From positions 23,704 through 87,703 of the forward strand of contig BIFV01000021.1 of the NCBI GenBank assembly GCA_003990955.1: a DNA stretch of 64,000 nucleotides, given 5' to 3'. The translations under genes were made by a program, and so were the position numbers. The notes under the pieces were generated by a model, which was given only the letters and a program-made list of their open reading frames with translations, had not been told where the DNA came from and ran no database searches. Source of the DNA: Sporomusaceae bacterium FL31. GTDB taxonomy: Bacteria; Bacillota; Negativicutes; DSM-1736; Dendrosporobacteraceae. Positions 6,947-17,059 of the stretch are shown here, in pieces (positions within the stretch are counted from its first letter, which is position 1; each line of letters begins with the position of its first letter).

Positions 6947-9297
6947 TGGGTTTAATCTCTCAAACCATTAAGAATCTCATTGCAGGTGTGAGTCAACAAG
7001 CACCAAGATTACGCTTTCCTGAGCAGTTAGAGCATCAAGAAAATTGCTGGTCTTCAGAAGCTGATGGCCTTCAAAAGAGACCGCCTACGGTACATATCAA
7101 GAACCTTATGGAATATCCAGGCTGCTGTCCTTTGATTCACTTTGTTGAGAGAGATTTAACAGAACGCTATACAATGCTCTTTTCAGGTGAAGATGTTACA
7201 GTGTGGGATCTTGAAGGCAATGAGAAGGTAGTTAATGTCGAAGGCGAGGCTCTCGCTTACATCACAACAGATAAACCTCGGGAAGACCTAAAGATTATCA
7301 CCATAGCGGATTATTCATTTATCTTGAATACCACGAAGACAGTTCAAATGGAGTCTACAGTCTCGCCTAATGTATGGGCAACTCAAGGCGCTCTTGTGAA
7401 TGTCAAAAGCGGACAATATGGAAGAACTTACAGTATCAACATTAATGGCTCAGTTATAGCTTCTTTCACCACACCTGACGGATCTACTTCAGCTCATACC
7501 GCTCAGATTGACACAAATTACATCGCTGGTAAACTACGAGATGCTGCAGTCGCTAATGGTTGGACTGTTACACTCGGGGAGGCATGGCTTTACTTGACCA
7601 AGGCAGGAGTCACTTTGAACACGATTGAGACCAAGGATGGTTTCAATAATCTTGCTATGTTCGGTTTTCTTAAGTCCTCTCAGAAATATAACATTTTACC
7701 TGCAACTGCTCCTAATGGCTACACTATAGAAATCTTAGGAGAGCCTGGAACATCTTCAGATAACTATTACTTAGTCTATGACACAGTTAAGGGTGGCTGG
7801 AAGGAAACTGTTAAGCCAAACATTCAGACCACTTATGATGCCTCGACAATGCCTCATGTTTTAATCCGAGAGGCTGATGGGACATTCACACTTAAACAAG
7901 CTGAGTGGGACAAAAGAGAAGTGGGCGATGAAGACAGCAATCCTTTGCCTTCCTTTGTAGGAAAGAGAATAAGAGACATCTTCTTCTTTAGAAACCGTTT
8001 AGGGTTCCTCAGCGGTGAAAATAGTATCTTAAGTAAATCTGGAGAGTTTTTCAAGTTCTGGATGACCACAGCTTTTGAGGTCTTAGATACAGACTACATT
8101 GACGATGCTGCTCCTAGTGAGTCTGTTGCTACTTTGAACCATGCAGTTCCTTTTGAGAAGATTCTTCTGTTGTTCTCAGATAGCGCTCAGTTTGTAGGAC
8201 GTTCTGAGGGCGTAGTCACACCTAAGTCCTTTAAGATCGACAACTCAACCAGTTATGCGTGTGAAGCCTCAGCTAGGCCAGTAGGTGCTGGAAGGAATAT
8301 TTACTTTGCTTCAGCTCGTCAGGAGTTTACATCATTAATGGAATATTACACAGTTCAAGATGTCAGTGACGTAACGAACGCTCAAGATGTCTCCGGGCAT
8401 GTTCCTTCTTTCATTCCTAATGGTATCTATTCCTTATTAGCTAGTGCGAGAGAGAATGTCATCTTGGCACTTACTGAAGGAGATCCTACAAGGATATATC
8501 TTTATAAGTTCCTCTTTCAGGATGAAGTACGTAAGCAGTCCTCGTGGTCTTTTTGGGAATTCAATGCAGAAGTTCTTGGTGGTGGTTTCATTGGGTCAAC
8601 CTTGTATCTCATCATGAGGCGAGGTACTCATATTCACCTTGAGAAAATGCTCTTCACTTATAACACCAAGGATCTTCCTGAGGAACCTTACAGAGCGTTC
8701 TTAGATCGTAAACTCGTTTCACCAGAATTCCCGGAGGATATCTACGATGAGATCTCAGGGACCTCTCAAGTAAATCTAGAGACACTCTACGGTTCACCTC
8801 TGGAAGAAGGTTCTGAGTACGGTCTTCTATTGCCTGATGGTGTTTATCGTGTGGTAAGCCCTGAGGATGGTCTCGTGGAAATCCCTGAGGATATCGGAGG
8901 TCTTAAGATAATAGTAGGTAAGGTCTTTACTGCTAAATGGAAGCCCTCAACTATTATGATAAAGACTGATGATGGTAAGGGAGGAACTAAAGCAGAGACC
9001 GAGGGAAGGCTCACTATCCAGAAGTTTTGGGTTCACTTTAGTGAGTCAGGTTATTTCAAGGCTACAGTGAAACACAAAGGTAAAGAAACATTCGAGTATG
9101 AATGGACCTCAAGAATTCTCGGGGCAGAGTCAAATACACTCGGAGTAGTCCCATTAGAGACCGGGACATTTGACATTCCAGTTCAATCTTTAAATACCTC
9201 TTGTGAGATTATCATAGAATCTAATGCTCCGACTCCCTTTAGTTTTATAGGATGTGGATGGCGTGGGAGTTACAATAGGAGGACTCAGAGAACATGA
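6946..9297 (+). CDS. tail tubular protein B / nozzle (T7 gp12-like)
   Basis: The 783-residue product is near T7 gp12 (794). It begins SQTIKNLIAGVSQQAPRLR, the conserved start of gp12 proteins, and contains the KRIRDIFFFRNRLGFLSGEN block near residue 340 and FFKFWMTTAFEVLDTDYIDD after it. The protein forms the tail nozzle, and fibres attach where it meets the tail tube. It overlaps the next gene by 4 bases (ATGA). No frameshift or missing section is seen. Confidence 0.94.
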   Translation: MGLISQTIKNLIAGVSQQAPRLRFPEQLEHQENCWSSEADGLQKRPPTVHIKNLMEYPGCCPLIHFVERDLTERYTMLFSGEDVTVWDLEGNEKVVNVEGEALAYITTDKPREDLKIITIADYSFILNTTKTVQMESTVSPNVWATQGALVNVKSGQYGRTYSININGSVIASFTTPDGSTSAHTAQIDTNYIAGKLRDAAVANGWTVTLGEAWLYLTKAGVTLNTIETKDGFNNLAMFGFLKSSQKYNILPATAPNGYTIEILGEPGTSSDNYYLVYDTVKGGWKETVKPNIQTTYDASTMPHVLIREADGTFTLKQAEWDKREVGDEDSNPLPSFVGKRIRDIFFFRNRLGFLSGENSILSKSGEFFKFWMTTAFEVLDTDYIDDAAPSESVATLNHAVPFEKILLLFSDSAQFVGRSEGVVTPKSFKIDNSTSYACEASARPVGAGRNIYFASARQEFTSLMEYYTVQDVSDVTNAQDVSGHVPSFIPNGIYSLLASARENVILALTEGDPTRIYLYKFLFQDEVRKQSSWSFWEFNAEVLGGGFIGSTLYLIMRRGTHIHLEKMLFTYNTKDLPEEPYRAFLDRKLVSPEFPEDIYDEISGTSQVNLETLYGSPLEEGSEYGLLLPDGVYRVVSPEDGLVEIPEDIGGLKIIVGKVFTAKWKPSTIMIKTDDGKGGTKAETEGRLTIQKFWVHFSESGYFKATVKHKGKETFEYEWTSRILGAESNTLGVVPLETGTFDIPVQSLNTSCEIIIESNAPTPFSFIGCGWRGSYNRRTQRT

Positions 9298-9755
9298 TTA
9301 TTCTTGAAGATTTAAAAGTAGGACAGCTCCTCGAATTTCTTAAGTTTGTAAGACCTGAAGATCTTAAGGAAGTCGAGGCTGCTGCAGGTCGTACTTTGTT
9401 AGGAGAGAATATTGCCCTCCTACAGAACGCTCAGGCAATTGTCCAGATAGAACCTGGAGGAGCTGATAGACTCTTAGGAATTGGGGCTGTGGATATTGTG
9501 GAAGGATATGCTGTTCCTTGGGTACTGCTTACGACTTATGTTTATCACCATCCGATAGAGTTCTTAAGGTTTTCTAAGCGATATCTTCAAGCACTTCTTC
9601 AGAGATACCCGCTTGTAGGTAATGCTATTCATCATTCAAATATTCTTCACTTAAGATGGTTAGAATGGTTAGGCTGTGAGTGGCAAGATCCTATAAGGGA
9701 TTTTAGGCCGTTCCTCTTTAGGAGAAAGGAGGAGTCTTCATGTGTTGGGGAGTAG
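9294..9755 (+). CDS. gp13-like internal virion protein A, GNAT-like fold
   Basis: It occupies the T7 gene 13 position between the nozzle gene and the gp14-like gene, and is similar in length (153 against 138). The C-terminal half (NAIHHSNILHLRWLEWLGCEW followed by a terminal FLFRRKE strand) resembles the last helix and strand of GNAT acetyltransferases, as T7 gp13 also does. Catalysis is not established for this group; it is needed for correct virion assembly in T7. Start overlaps the preceding stop by 4 bases. Confidence 0.75.
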   Translation: MIILEDLKVGQLLEFLKFVRPEDLKEVEAAAGRTLLGENIALLQNAQAIVQIEPGGADRLLGIGAVDIVEGYAVPWVLLTTYVYHHPIEFLRFSKRYLQALLQRYPLVGNAIHHSNILHLRWLEWLGCEWQDPIRDFRPFLFRRKEESSCVGE

Positions 9756-10291
9756 CAGCAGCTCAAGCAGGTCTCGGAGTGATAAGTTCCGTTATGGGAG
9801 CAAGAGCGCAATCTAAGGCTGTGGCAGCTCAGGCTCAAGCAGCGATAACATCAATGAATAGAGACTTCATGAATCTTGAGATCCAGCGCCAGGATGCTTT
9901 TGACGCTACCGTCCAGGAGATCACTAAGACACGTTTAAACGCTGCTCAAGTAAATGCAAGTGTTCAGGTTGCAATCAATGAAGATCTTGGGGATAGTAAT
10001 ACCGGCAGGCTGTTAATGAGAAGTGTTCAGGCTGATGAAGCAAGAAATGTTTCAGCTCTTAAGGATCAATATACAGCTAAATCCAATGAGATTGATCTCA
10101 ATAAGGAATCCTCGCTCCTTTCCACAAAGAGCTACATTGCTTCAATTCCGAAGCCATCCTCAGGAGCAGTCCTTATGAATATTGCTTCTAATGTAATGGG
10201 GGCTTACACTTCAGCAAAGACAGAACAATATAAAGCAAAATCAGCAGGAATGGATTGGGACTACTGGAAAGGACCGATTAAGAAAGGGTGA
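9740..10291 (+). CDS. internal virion protein B (T7 gp14-like)
   Basis: ATG 9740 follows AAAGGAGG and overlaps the previous gene. The 183-residue product (T7 gp14: 196) begins MCWGVAAAQAGLGVISSVMGA, a hydrophobic Gly/Ala helix, followed by a long Ala/Gln-rich amphipathic region. In T7, gp14 is ejected into the outer membrane and forms the outer part of the DNA channel. Such a protein needs an outer membrane to act on, consistent with a diderm host. Confidence 0.85.
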   Translation: MCWGVAAAQAGLGVISSVMGARAQSKAVAAQAQAAITSMNRDFMNLEIQRQDAFDATVQEITKTRLNAAQVNASVQVAINEDLGDSNTGRLLMRSVQADEARNVSALKDQYTAKSNEIDLNKESSLLSTKSYIASIPKPSSGAVLMNIASNVMGAYTSAKTEQYKAKSAGMDWDYWKGPIKKG

Positions 10292-10295
10292 GTAG

Positions 10296-12563
10296 ATGGC
10301 TAATAATGTTGAGAATGCAATAGGAACCCAAAGGCAATTCACACCGAACCCTCAAGGAACCTACGAGAAACGTCTTCAGGCTCCAACCTTCAGGCCATCC
10401 TCAGCAGGAACTCAGGGCAGTCAATTAGCTGCTGCCTTGGGTCTCTTCGGTAATGCAGTTATGGCAGAAGGTCAATCCAAACTTGAGAGAGATCAAAAGT
10501 ATGGTGTAGCAGAAGCCACGAGGATCTCCCGAGGTACTACTGAGGATGACATGAAGAAGCTCACAAGTATTGATATTCTTCAGACCTACGGCGATAAGGC
10601 CCTAAGTGAAAACCCTTGGGCTGTTGCTACTGTAGAGAAAATGAAAGGTACATACTTTGGGGCAAGGGCTAAGGATGAGTATAATGCCTTAAGGCAATCT
10701 GAAGAACCTGCTAAGACTGCTGATGAGGAAGTCACACGATTCAATAAGTTCCACCAGGAATACTTCGGGAAGAACGCAGAGAATGCTACAGACCTTACAG
10801 CTTTCAGGGCGGGTTTCTTTGATAATCACTTAGCGGATCAAGCTGAGTTTGCTGCCAAGAGATCTGGAGAGCTTGAAGTAGAACGTAAAGGAATAGCTCA
10901 AGGAAGTGTTCAAGCATCCTTAGGAGAGATCGTTGCTAAGGCTCCTACGCTCCACCAAGAAGACCTAGTGAAACAAGTGTCAGATACTTTCGCTGATACC
11001 CGCTTACTAGGTTTTTCTATTCCTGAGAGAGTAAAGTTAGCTCGTGAAATGGCTATTGATCTTGCTCAATCTACAGGGGATTATGGGTCTATTGAAGCTC
11101 TCGGTAAGAATGTAGTCATTGGGTCGAGACCTGATGGGACTAAGGTTATGCTTGGGGAGGTTCTAAATACCCATGATGTCCAGCAGTTAGCAGAACAAAA
11201 GACCTCTCAACTCTTTGGAGCTGGTGTGCAGGATTCCATTACAAAACTCCAAGGGATGACCAAGGAAGAAGTTAATGCGACTTATGAGAAGTGGCGTGTA
11301 GAGAATCCGCATTGGTTTAACGTAATGAGTCCTTTCCGGGATAACATTTTTCACTATCAGACTCAAATGGAGCAGAAGAAACTTGCAGCCACTTTCGCAC
11401 AGGCCGAACAGCAATATGTAGTGAGTCAATCCTCTTCAATTCTAAATAACCAACTCAGGGCTTACCTTGCAGGTAGTACTAAAGATGGCGCTGGACATGT
11501 TGTTGCTGCTTCCTTCGGGGATCTCCCTAAGATCAAATACCAGCACAGGAATTCTTCAGGCATCCTTGAGGAAAAATCTAAGACTCTTGACTCTGAGGAT
11601 GTCAATATGTTTGTTGATAGTGAGCTTCAGAAGATCATGAGTAATACCCAATGGGATTCCCAAAGGAAAACTGCAGAAGCCATGAAGCTTCTTAAGTGGG
11701 GTCCTGCTAAGTCCTATACAGACTCTGTGAAGATGCAGCTAAACAATGCTATTGACACGATGACTGTGGATAAGCTCCCTCTCGGGGATGATGGAAAGGC
11801 AAGACTTTCAGATCAACTCCAGTCTGCTGTTCAGATGTACAATACGAACCCTGAGGATTTCTATGAGATGATGGGGTCTGAAGTTACCCATAAGTTAGAA
11901 GCTGTACAGCTCTTGAGTCAGGCCAATGGTGGGGACATCAAAACTGCTATAGGTTTATATGCTCAAGGTAGAGACCGCGCTAAGGACAAGGAGTTCACAA
12001 AGGTCACTGATATGTCAATTATGGATAGGCTGGCTTCAACATCTTTGTCGGGCTTTATGGATCTCCAAGGAAATTCAGTAGATGTCAAGGTGAGTGCAGC
12101 TGGAAATCGGTCAGTGATGGAGCGTGTAGAGGGTCTAGCAAAGTGGCTGGCTTATGCAGGTACAGACCCTGCTGAGGCTGTTGAACAAGCGAAAGCTACA
12201 GCTCAAAAGACTCACTATATATGGAAGGATACTGCAGTTCCTCGTTCCATCTTTAATGGGATTAACTCGCCTCAGAGGGTTCAAGTAGGGCAACAAGTTT
12301 TAGATTACTATTATGGAAAATATCTCAAGGACACTGGAGTAGATCCTCAGTTCGTCACAACAACTTACGACAATAAGCGAGGTGTCTTTAGGATCACTGG
12401 AGGTGGTGGTTACGTTACTTATAGCTTAAATGACATCGCTTACTCAGGTAACTACATCCTAGAGCATCCTCCAGAAACTCCTCAAGGTGTATCCTTAGCT
12501 GATATTTTGAAAGCTCGGGAAGTTCCTGAGATGGACTGGCAGCAAGCTATTGGATTACCTTAA
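10296..12563 (+). CDS. internal virion protein C (T7 gp15-like)
   Basis: Length (755) nearly equals T7 gp15 (747), and the gene sits between the gp14- and gp16-like genes. The product is largely alpha-helical and hydrophilic without a signal peptide or membrane span. In T7 gp15 forms the periplasmic tunnel with gp16 and binds DNA during ejection. Direct sequence motifs are weak in this family, so the call rests mainly on order and size. ATG 10296 follows AAAGGGTGAG. Confidence 0.85.
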   Translation: MANNVENAIGTQRQFTPNPQGTYEKRLQAPTFRPSSAGTQGSQLAAALGLFGNAVMAEGQSKLERDQKYGVAEATRISRGTTEDDMKKLTSIDILQTYGDKALSENPWAVATVEKMKGTYFGARAKDEYNALRQSEEPAKTADEEVTRFNKFHQEYFGKNAENATDLTAFRAGFFDNHLADQAEFAAKRSGELEVERKGIAQGSVQASLGEIVAKAPTLHQEDLVKQVSDTFADTRLLGFSIPERVKLAREMAIDLAQSTGDYGSIEALGKNVVIGSRPDGTKVMLGEVLNTHDVQQLAEQKTSQLFGAGVQDSITKLQGMTKEEVNATYEKWRVENPHWFNVMSPFRDNIFHYQTQMEQKKLAATFAQAEQQYVVSQSSSILNNQLRAYLAGSTKDGAGHVVAASFGDLPKIKYQHRNSSGILEEKSKTLDSEDVNMFVDSELQKIMSNTQWDSQRKTAEAMKLLKWGPAKSYTDSVKMQLNNAIDTMTVDKLPLGDDGKARLSDQLQSAVQMYNTNPEDFYEMMGSEVTHKLEAVQLLSQANGGDIKTAIGLYAQGRDRAKDKEFTKVTDMSIMDRLASTSLSGFMDLQGNSVDVKVSAAGNRSVMERVEGLAKWLAYAGTDPAEAVEQAKATAQKTHYIWKDTAVPRSIFNGINSPQRVQVGQQVLDYYYGKYLKDTGVDPQFVTTTYDNKRGVFRITGGGGYVTYSLNDIAYSGNYILEHPPETPQGVSLADILKAREVPEMDWQQAIGLP

Positions 12564-12584
12564 GCCAAAGAAAGGAGGTTTCAT

Positions 12585-15500
12585 ATGAGTAAACCTTATT
12601 ACGAGTTAGCTGAGAAGGTCTCATCCGAAACTGGTATCCCTGCGGCTTTTGTATGGGCGCAGTGGGCACACGAAAGCCAAGGTTTTACCAGTAGATTAGC
12701 TAAAGAGAACTTTAATTTTGGAGGCGTGACTCAGGAAGCTCCTAACGGCGAAGCGAATAAGCAACCTGACGGAGGAAACTACTATAAAAAGTTTGATTCA
12801 CCTGAGGAATACGCCTCATTCTTCTCTCAGTATATTCGTAAGTATAACCTTGAGGGCGCTACTGACTCCATAGATAAGTATGCTTCAGCTCTCAGAAGTC
12901 AAGGCTATTTCACAGCTCCTATTGAGGAATATATAAACGGAATGAGGAGCGCTAATGGTAAAGGCAGCTTTTCCTTAGGCGGTCTTACGGATCGCTCAAG
13001 GGATGCCTTTGGCGCTGTGAAGCCTTTAGTAGCTACTGAAGAGCCTATCCCCTTTTCTTTCTGGAGAGCTGCCGGGGAATCTCTTGCTGATTCCTGGTAT
13101 GACTCTGGAACAATCGGAATCGGGCGTGTTATTTGGTCTGGTATAGGGACAGACTCCCGTAGACCTTTTAATGTTACTCAAGAAGATGTTGATACCGTCA
13201 CTAAGGCTCTTCCTGGGGATATCGTAGGACAAAGATGGGTTCTAACAAACGCCACTAATTCTGAACACCTCAGTAGACTCCTCTATATGAAACAGGAGGA
13301 TACCAAGCGAAGGGAAAGGCTGGATTCTTATTCAGGCAGTCTTGCAGCTACTGCTAAGATAACAGGGTCTCTTACTGGGTCACTCCTCTCAGACCCTACT
13401 ATCCTCCTTCCATTAGGTCAGGAGGCTGTCATTGGAAAAGCCTTAATGCGTCTAGGGAAAGGAACTGCTGCAGGGCTATCCTTAAGTAAGTTTGCTAAGT
13501 ATAGCGAGTTAGCTGCCACTACTGCCGGAATTAATGTAGCTGAAAGAAAGTTCGCTGAAACCTATGGAGGCTACAAGCAGGACTATGAAGCAGCAGCTCT
13601 TGTAGGCGGTCTTGCTGGAGCAGGATTAGGCGCTCTCGGGGATGTCTTTACTCGTAGCAGAAGTACTCAGAAGGTACTCGGAGCTTTAGATAACGCTGAG
13701 AGCCACGCTATTGCTCAGGCTGTAGGAGTTAAGACCCCAAGTGAACTCAAGGCTATCAAGGAGGATATTCTCAAGGCTCATGATGTGAAGTTCGCTGAGA
13801 GCCTTAATTCACCGATCCTAACTAAATTAAATGCTGATGGTAAGGTAGCTGTTATCTCCAGGAAGGAGCTTCAGGCAATAGCCCGAGACTTAGGCCGGGA
13901 TCTCCCCGAGAACGTCAAAGCTCTTCACAAGGCTGATGAAGGATTGACTCTCATTGTGAAGGATGCCCTCAAGCCTGGAGATAACATTGATAACATCCTT
14001 GCCCATGAAATAGGAGTCCATGGGAATCTCAAGGACACCTTTGGTGAGCGCCGATACAATGACATTAAAGATGCTGTATTGAAGCGTGTAGGGAATCCTA
14101 AGGGTGACTGGCTGGATGCAGTTAAGGCTGTTCCCGGAGGAGGCTGGGAGGAAGTCTTGGGTCACTGGATTGAAAAAGGCGGTCGTAAAGATGAGGTCTT
14201 CAAGGAACTCCGAAGAGGAGTCAAGAGAGCCTTAAGACAGCTTGGAGGAAACGATGCTCTGACTGATGATGAGCTTGCAGACTTTGTTAAGCAGAGTCTT
14301 AAGAATGAAGTTGAGAGAGACCAAGGATTCCGTACTTTCTCTGATGGATCTGTCTTGGCCTTCGATGATAATATCAAGTTCTCTGCTGCTAACACTTTTA
14401 ATCCTAATATCCTCTCGCATGTTCTGGATATAGAACCTGGAGCTACTAATATAATCGCTAAAGCTGCTAATTGGGTTTCGCATAAGGCAGAAGCCAGCAG
14501 ACTCTATGGGACTTATCACGGAATCCTAAGCACTTCCTTATCTAAACTCAGTAAGAAATATGCTGCTGAGTTATTGCATGATCCACGTTTAAGAGCTTCT
14601 AAAACTTCTAATGTATTACCTATTGAAAAACAGAAGGAACACATACAAAGGCAGCTCCTCGGTAGATGGGAAGATTTCACGGGAACTCGTATGGACTACC
14701 TCACGAAAACCCTTACGGAGCAAGGTCCAGTTACTCCAGGTCGCTTTCAGGATTTTAATAAGCAGATCCGAGAGTATTACAATAGCACATTCACGAACAA
14801 CAAGTCAGATCCTGATATAGCATCTCGTGAGTGGCCTCCTGAGGTTGTCAAAGCTGCAAATCATATTAAAGTTCTTAGGGATGACATGGTCGATATTGCT
14901 AAGAGGTCTGCAGAAATGTTTGGAGCCTCAGGGAAGAACCTTCTCCCTAAAGAGTGGAAATCTCTAGATGATGAGTTGTGGAGAGCTATAGACGATGACA
15001 GATGGCTGACCTTCATTAATAAGTTTCCTACGGTAGATAAAGCTATAGATTTCCTTGAGGACTACGCTAAGAGAACCATTAAGCGCGATAAGATCGAAGA
15101 GAAGCTCATGAAGGCTAAGACTGAGGAATATGATAAAGCTATTTCTAAATATGAAGTAGACCTTGCAAAATGGCAGGATACTCAAAGGAAGTCTAAAGGT
15201 AAGTCCATTCTTAAACAGCCAGAAGCCCCTGAGAAACCTAAGGTCACTCCTGAGGAAATCGAGGAGGCAGTCAAGGAGTCTGCTAGAGATTGGGCTGTAG
15301 GTGTTGGCGATCAAAATTTATCGAACTTGGATATCTTCAAGGAGGGCGCTCCTCATGAACTTAGCGAGACTCTCCACTTCTTACATGAGAGAGTGCCTAT
15401 GGACACCACAGTGATTATGGATACACCTTTTGGAGAAGCATTCAGCTATGACAAGCATCTCCGTAGTGATGATCTAGACAGAATTGTTCCTATGACGATC

Positions 15501-17054
15501 AATAGGTTTGCTGGAGAAGCATCTATAAGAAACTTCGCAAGATCCACAGAGGAATTACGCACTAAGAGAGCTGAATTAGCAAGTGAGCTGGCAAAAGCAG
15601 AGAAATTCAAGTACATGGATGCTACTGAAGTACAGCGAAATCTTGACGCTTTTGACGAAGGTATTTTGAAGATCAGAGGACTTCGCAGAGAGCGAGATGT
15701 GAGAGGACAGTTAGGCGCTCTCGTGAATACCCTCAAGGGTATCAGCTATGCTCAAAATGGATCTATGATGGGTGCTAATCAGTTAGGCGAAATGAGCGGA
15801 AGTATTGCTTATGTTGGCCTAAGGGCTGTGTCTCACATTATTCCTGCAGTCTCGAATTTCTTAAGGGAGCTTAAGGTTGGTAAACAGGGCGCTGCTTTGA
15901 TTAAACAAGCGGAGTTGAATGTCTTCGGAGCTAACCTTGAGGCTTCCATATGGAGAACTGATTGGCAGTCCCGGATGTGGCAAGAGGCTAGTACTAAAGG
16001 AGATATCTTAAGGTATATGGACGGAGCGAATACACTTGTCAATTTTTCTAGTCGAGTAGTATCAACAATCTCCATGCTGCCTAAGCTTACTGACTACATG
16101 CTCCGGGGAATCCGCAGGGACACCATTACAGATACTTTTGAGTGGGCTGCAGGGAAAGAGTTCTCAAGGCTCAGGAATCCCTTTAGTGATAAAAAATTGA
16201 TGGCCTCAGGACTTGATCAGATTAAAGCTGAAGAAGTCAAGGGAGCCATCAATAAGTATTTAAGGAGGGATTCTAGTGGAAATCCTGAGAGGTTAGACCT
16301 CCTGAATTGGCAGAAGGAAGATCCTAATACATTCTTTAAGTGGAAGTCAATTGTAGATAATCAAGCTATGAGAGCCTTACAGCAGAATAGTGTGGGTAAT
16401 ACAAATCTTCTCGCCAATCAAAATAACTTTACCCGGATGATGTTCCAGTTTAAAGACTTCAGTATGAAGGTAATGAACGGACAACTTGCGAGGGTCTTCA
16501 CTCACCATGAGCTTGATGACATTCTATCCTTGATGTATGGCATGGGAACAAACACAATGGTCTATGCTGGTCTTACTTATGCTAAAGCGTATGCAAGGTT
16601 TGATGATCCAGGGAAACGTGAGGATTACCTTAAGGACCGCCTAAGCCCTGCGAACTTGGCAACAGCAGCTTTCTTGAGAAGTATGGTAGGGACAGGCTTT
16701 GGTCTTGCTCGAGACATCTATGAGGCTGCTACTGGAAGTCAATCCTTCAGGACTACTGTAGATCGCTCCTCACAATACGGTAAGCAGCAACCTGATAGGA
16801 CTCCTGGGGATGCCATTGGGGACTTCATAGGACAGTTCCCTGCTATAAGAGCTGCTAAGAGTGTTGCTTATGATCTTCCTAAGTTTGGCTATAACTTGAC
16901 TAAGGAAAAGATTACGGATGTCCCAAGTGTGAGCAAGAGAGATCTTAGGGATGTCTTTAGGGCTTTCCCTTTGCAGAACTTTATACCAATGGTTAAGTTT
17001 TCTGAGATGCTTGTAGATGAATCACAGTTACCTGAGAAAATTAGAAAGAGGTGA
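12585..17054 (+). CDS. gp16-like internal virion protein D with N-terminal glucosaminidase-like domain
   Basis: The 1489-residue product has the gp16 position and is longer than T7 gp16 (1318). ATG 12585 follows AAAGGAGG. Residues 1-125 look like a GH73/FlgJ-type glucosaminidase: GIPAAFVWAQWAHESQGF with the likely catalytic Glu, ENFNFGGV, YYKKFDSPEEYASFFSQY, and ALRSQGYFTAPIEEYINGM. T7 gp16 carries a lytic transglycosylase instead. A zincin-like HEIGVH occurs near residue 472, and a charged coiled coil near 840-895. In T7 the protein opens the cell wall and lines the inner-membrane part of the ejection channel. The enzyme class is inference from motifs. Confidence 0.88.
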   Translation: MSKPYYELAEKVSSETGIPAAFVWAQWAHESQGFTSRLAKENFNFGGVTQEAPNGEANKQPDGGNYYKKFDSPEEYASFFSQYIRKYNLEGATDSIDKYASALRSQGYFTAPIEEYINGMRSANGKGSFSLGGLTDRSRDAFGAVKPLVATEEPIPFSFWRAAGESLADSWYDSGTIGIGRVIWSGIGTDSRRPFNVTQEDVDTVTKALPGDIVGQRWVLTNATNSEHLSRLLYMKQEDTKRRERLDSYSGSLAATAKITGSLTGSLLSDPTILLPLGQEAVIGKALMRLGKGTAAGLSLSKFAKYSELAATTAGINVAERKFAETYGGYKQDYEAAALVGGLAGAGLGALGDVFTRSRSTQKVLGALDNAESHAIAQAVGVKTPSELKAIKEDILKAHDVKFAESLNSPILTKLNADGKVAVISRKELQAIARDLGRDLPENVKALHKADEGLTLIVKDALKPGDNIDNILAHEIGVHGNLKDTFGERRYNDIKDAVLKRVGNPKGDWLDAVKAVPGGGWEEVLGHWIEKGGRKDEVFKELRRGVKRALRQLGGNDALTDDELADFVKQSLKNEVERDQGFRTFSDGSVLAFDDNIKFSAANTFNPNILSHVLDIEPGATNIIAKAANWVSHKAEASRLYGTYHGILSTSLSKLSKKYAAELLHDPRLRASKTSNVLPIEKQKEHIQRQLLGRWEDFTGTRMDYLTKTLTEQGPVTPGRFQDFNKQIREYYNSTFTNNKSDPDIASREWPPEVVKAANHIKVLRDDMVDIAKRSAEMFGASGKNLLPKEWKSLDDELWRAIDDDRWLTFINKFPTVDKAIDFLEDYAKRTIKRDKIEEKLMKAKTEEYDKAISKYEVDLAKWQDTQRKSKGKSILKQPEAPEKPKVTPEEIEEAVKESARDWAVGVGDQNLSNLDIFKEGAPHELSETLHFLHERVPMDTTVIMDTPFGEAFSYDKHLRSDDLDRIVPMTINRFAGEASIRNFARSTEELRTKRAELASELAKAEKFKYMDATEVQRNLDAFDEGILKIRGLRRERDVRGQLGALVNTLKGISYAQNGSMMGANQLGEMSGSIAYVGLRAVSHIIPAVSNFLRELKVGKQGAALIKQAELNVFGANLEASIWRTDWQSRMWQEASTKGDILRYMDGANTLVNFSSRVVSTISMLPKLTDYMLRGIRRDTITDTFEWAAGKEFSRLRNPFSDKKLMASGLDQIKAEEVKGAINKYLRRDSSGNPERLDLLNWQKEDPNTFFKWKSIVDNQAMRALQQNSVGNTNLLANQNNFTRMMFQFKDFSMKVMNGQLARVFTHHELDDILSLMYGMGTNTMVYAGLTYAKAYARFDDPGKREDYLKDRLSPANLATAAFLRSMVGTGFGLARDIYEAATGSQSFRTTVDRSSQYGKQQPDRTPGDAIGDFIGQFPAIRAAKSVAYDLPKFGYNLTKEKITDVPSVSKRDLRDVFRAFPLQNFIPMVKFSEMLVDESQLPEKIRKR

Positions 17055-17059
17055 GTTAA

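Noticed and set aside
14964..15314. Minus-strand open frame of 116 codons within the gp16-like gene
   Set aside because: It is a shadow of the plus-strand coiled-coil region of a clear virion gene; composition follows the opposite strand.
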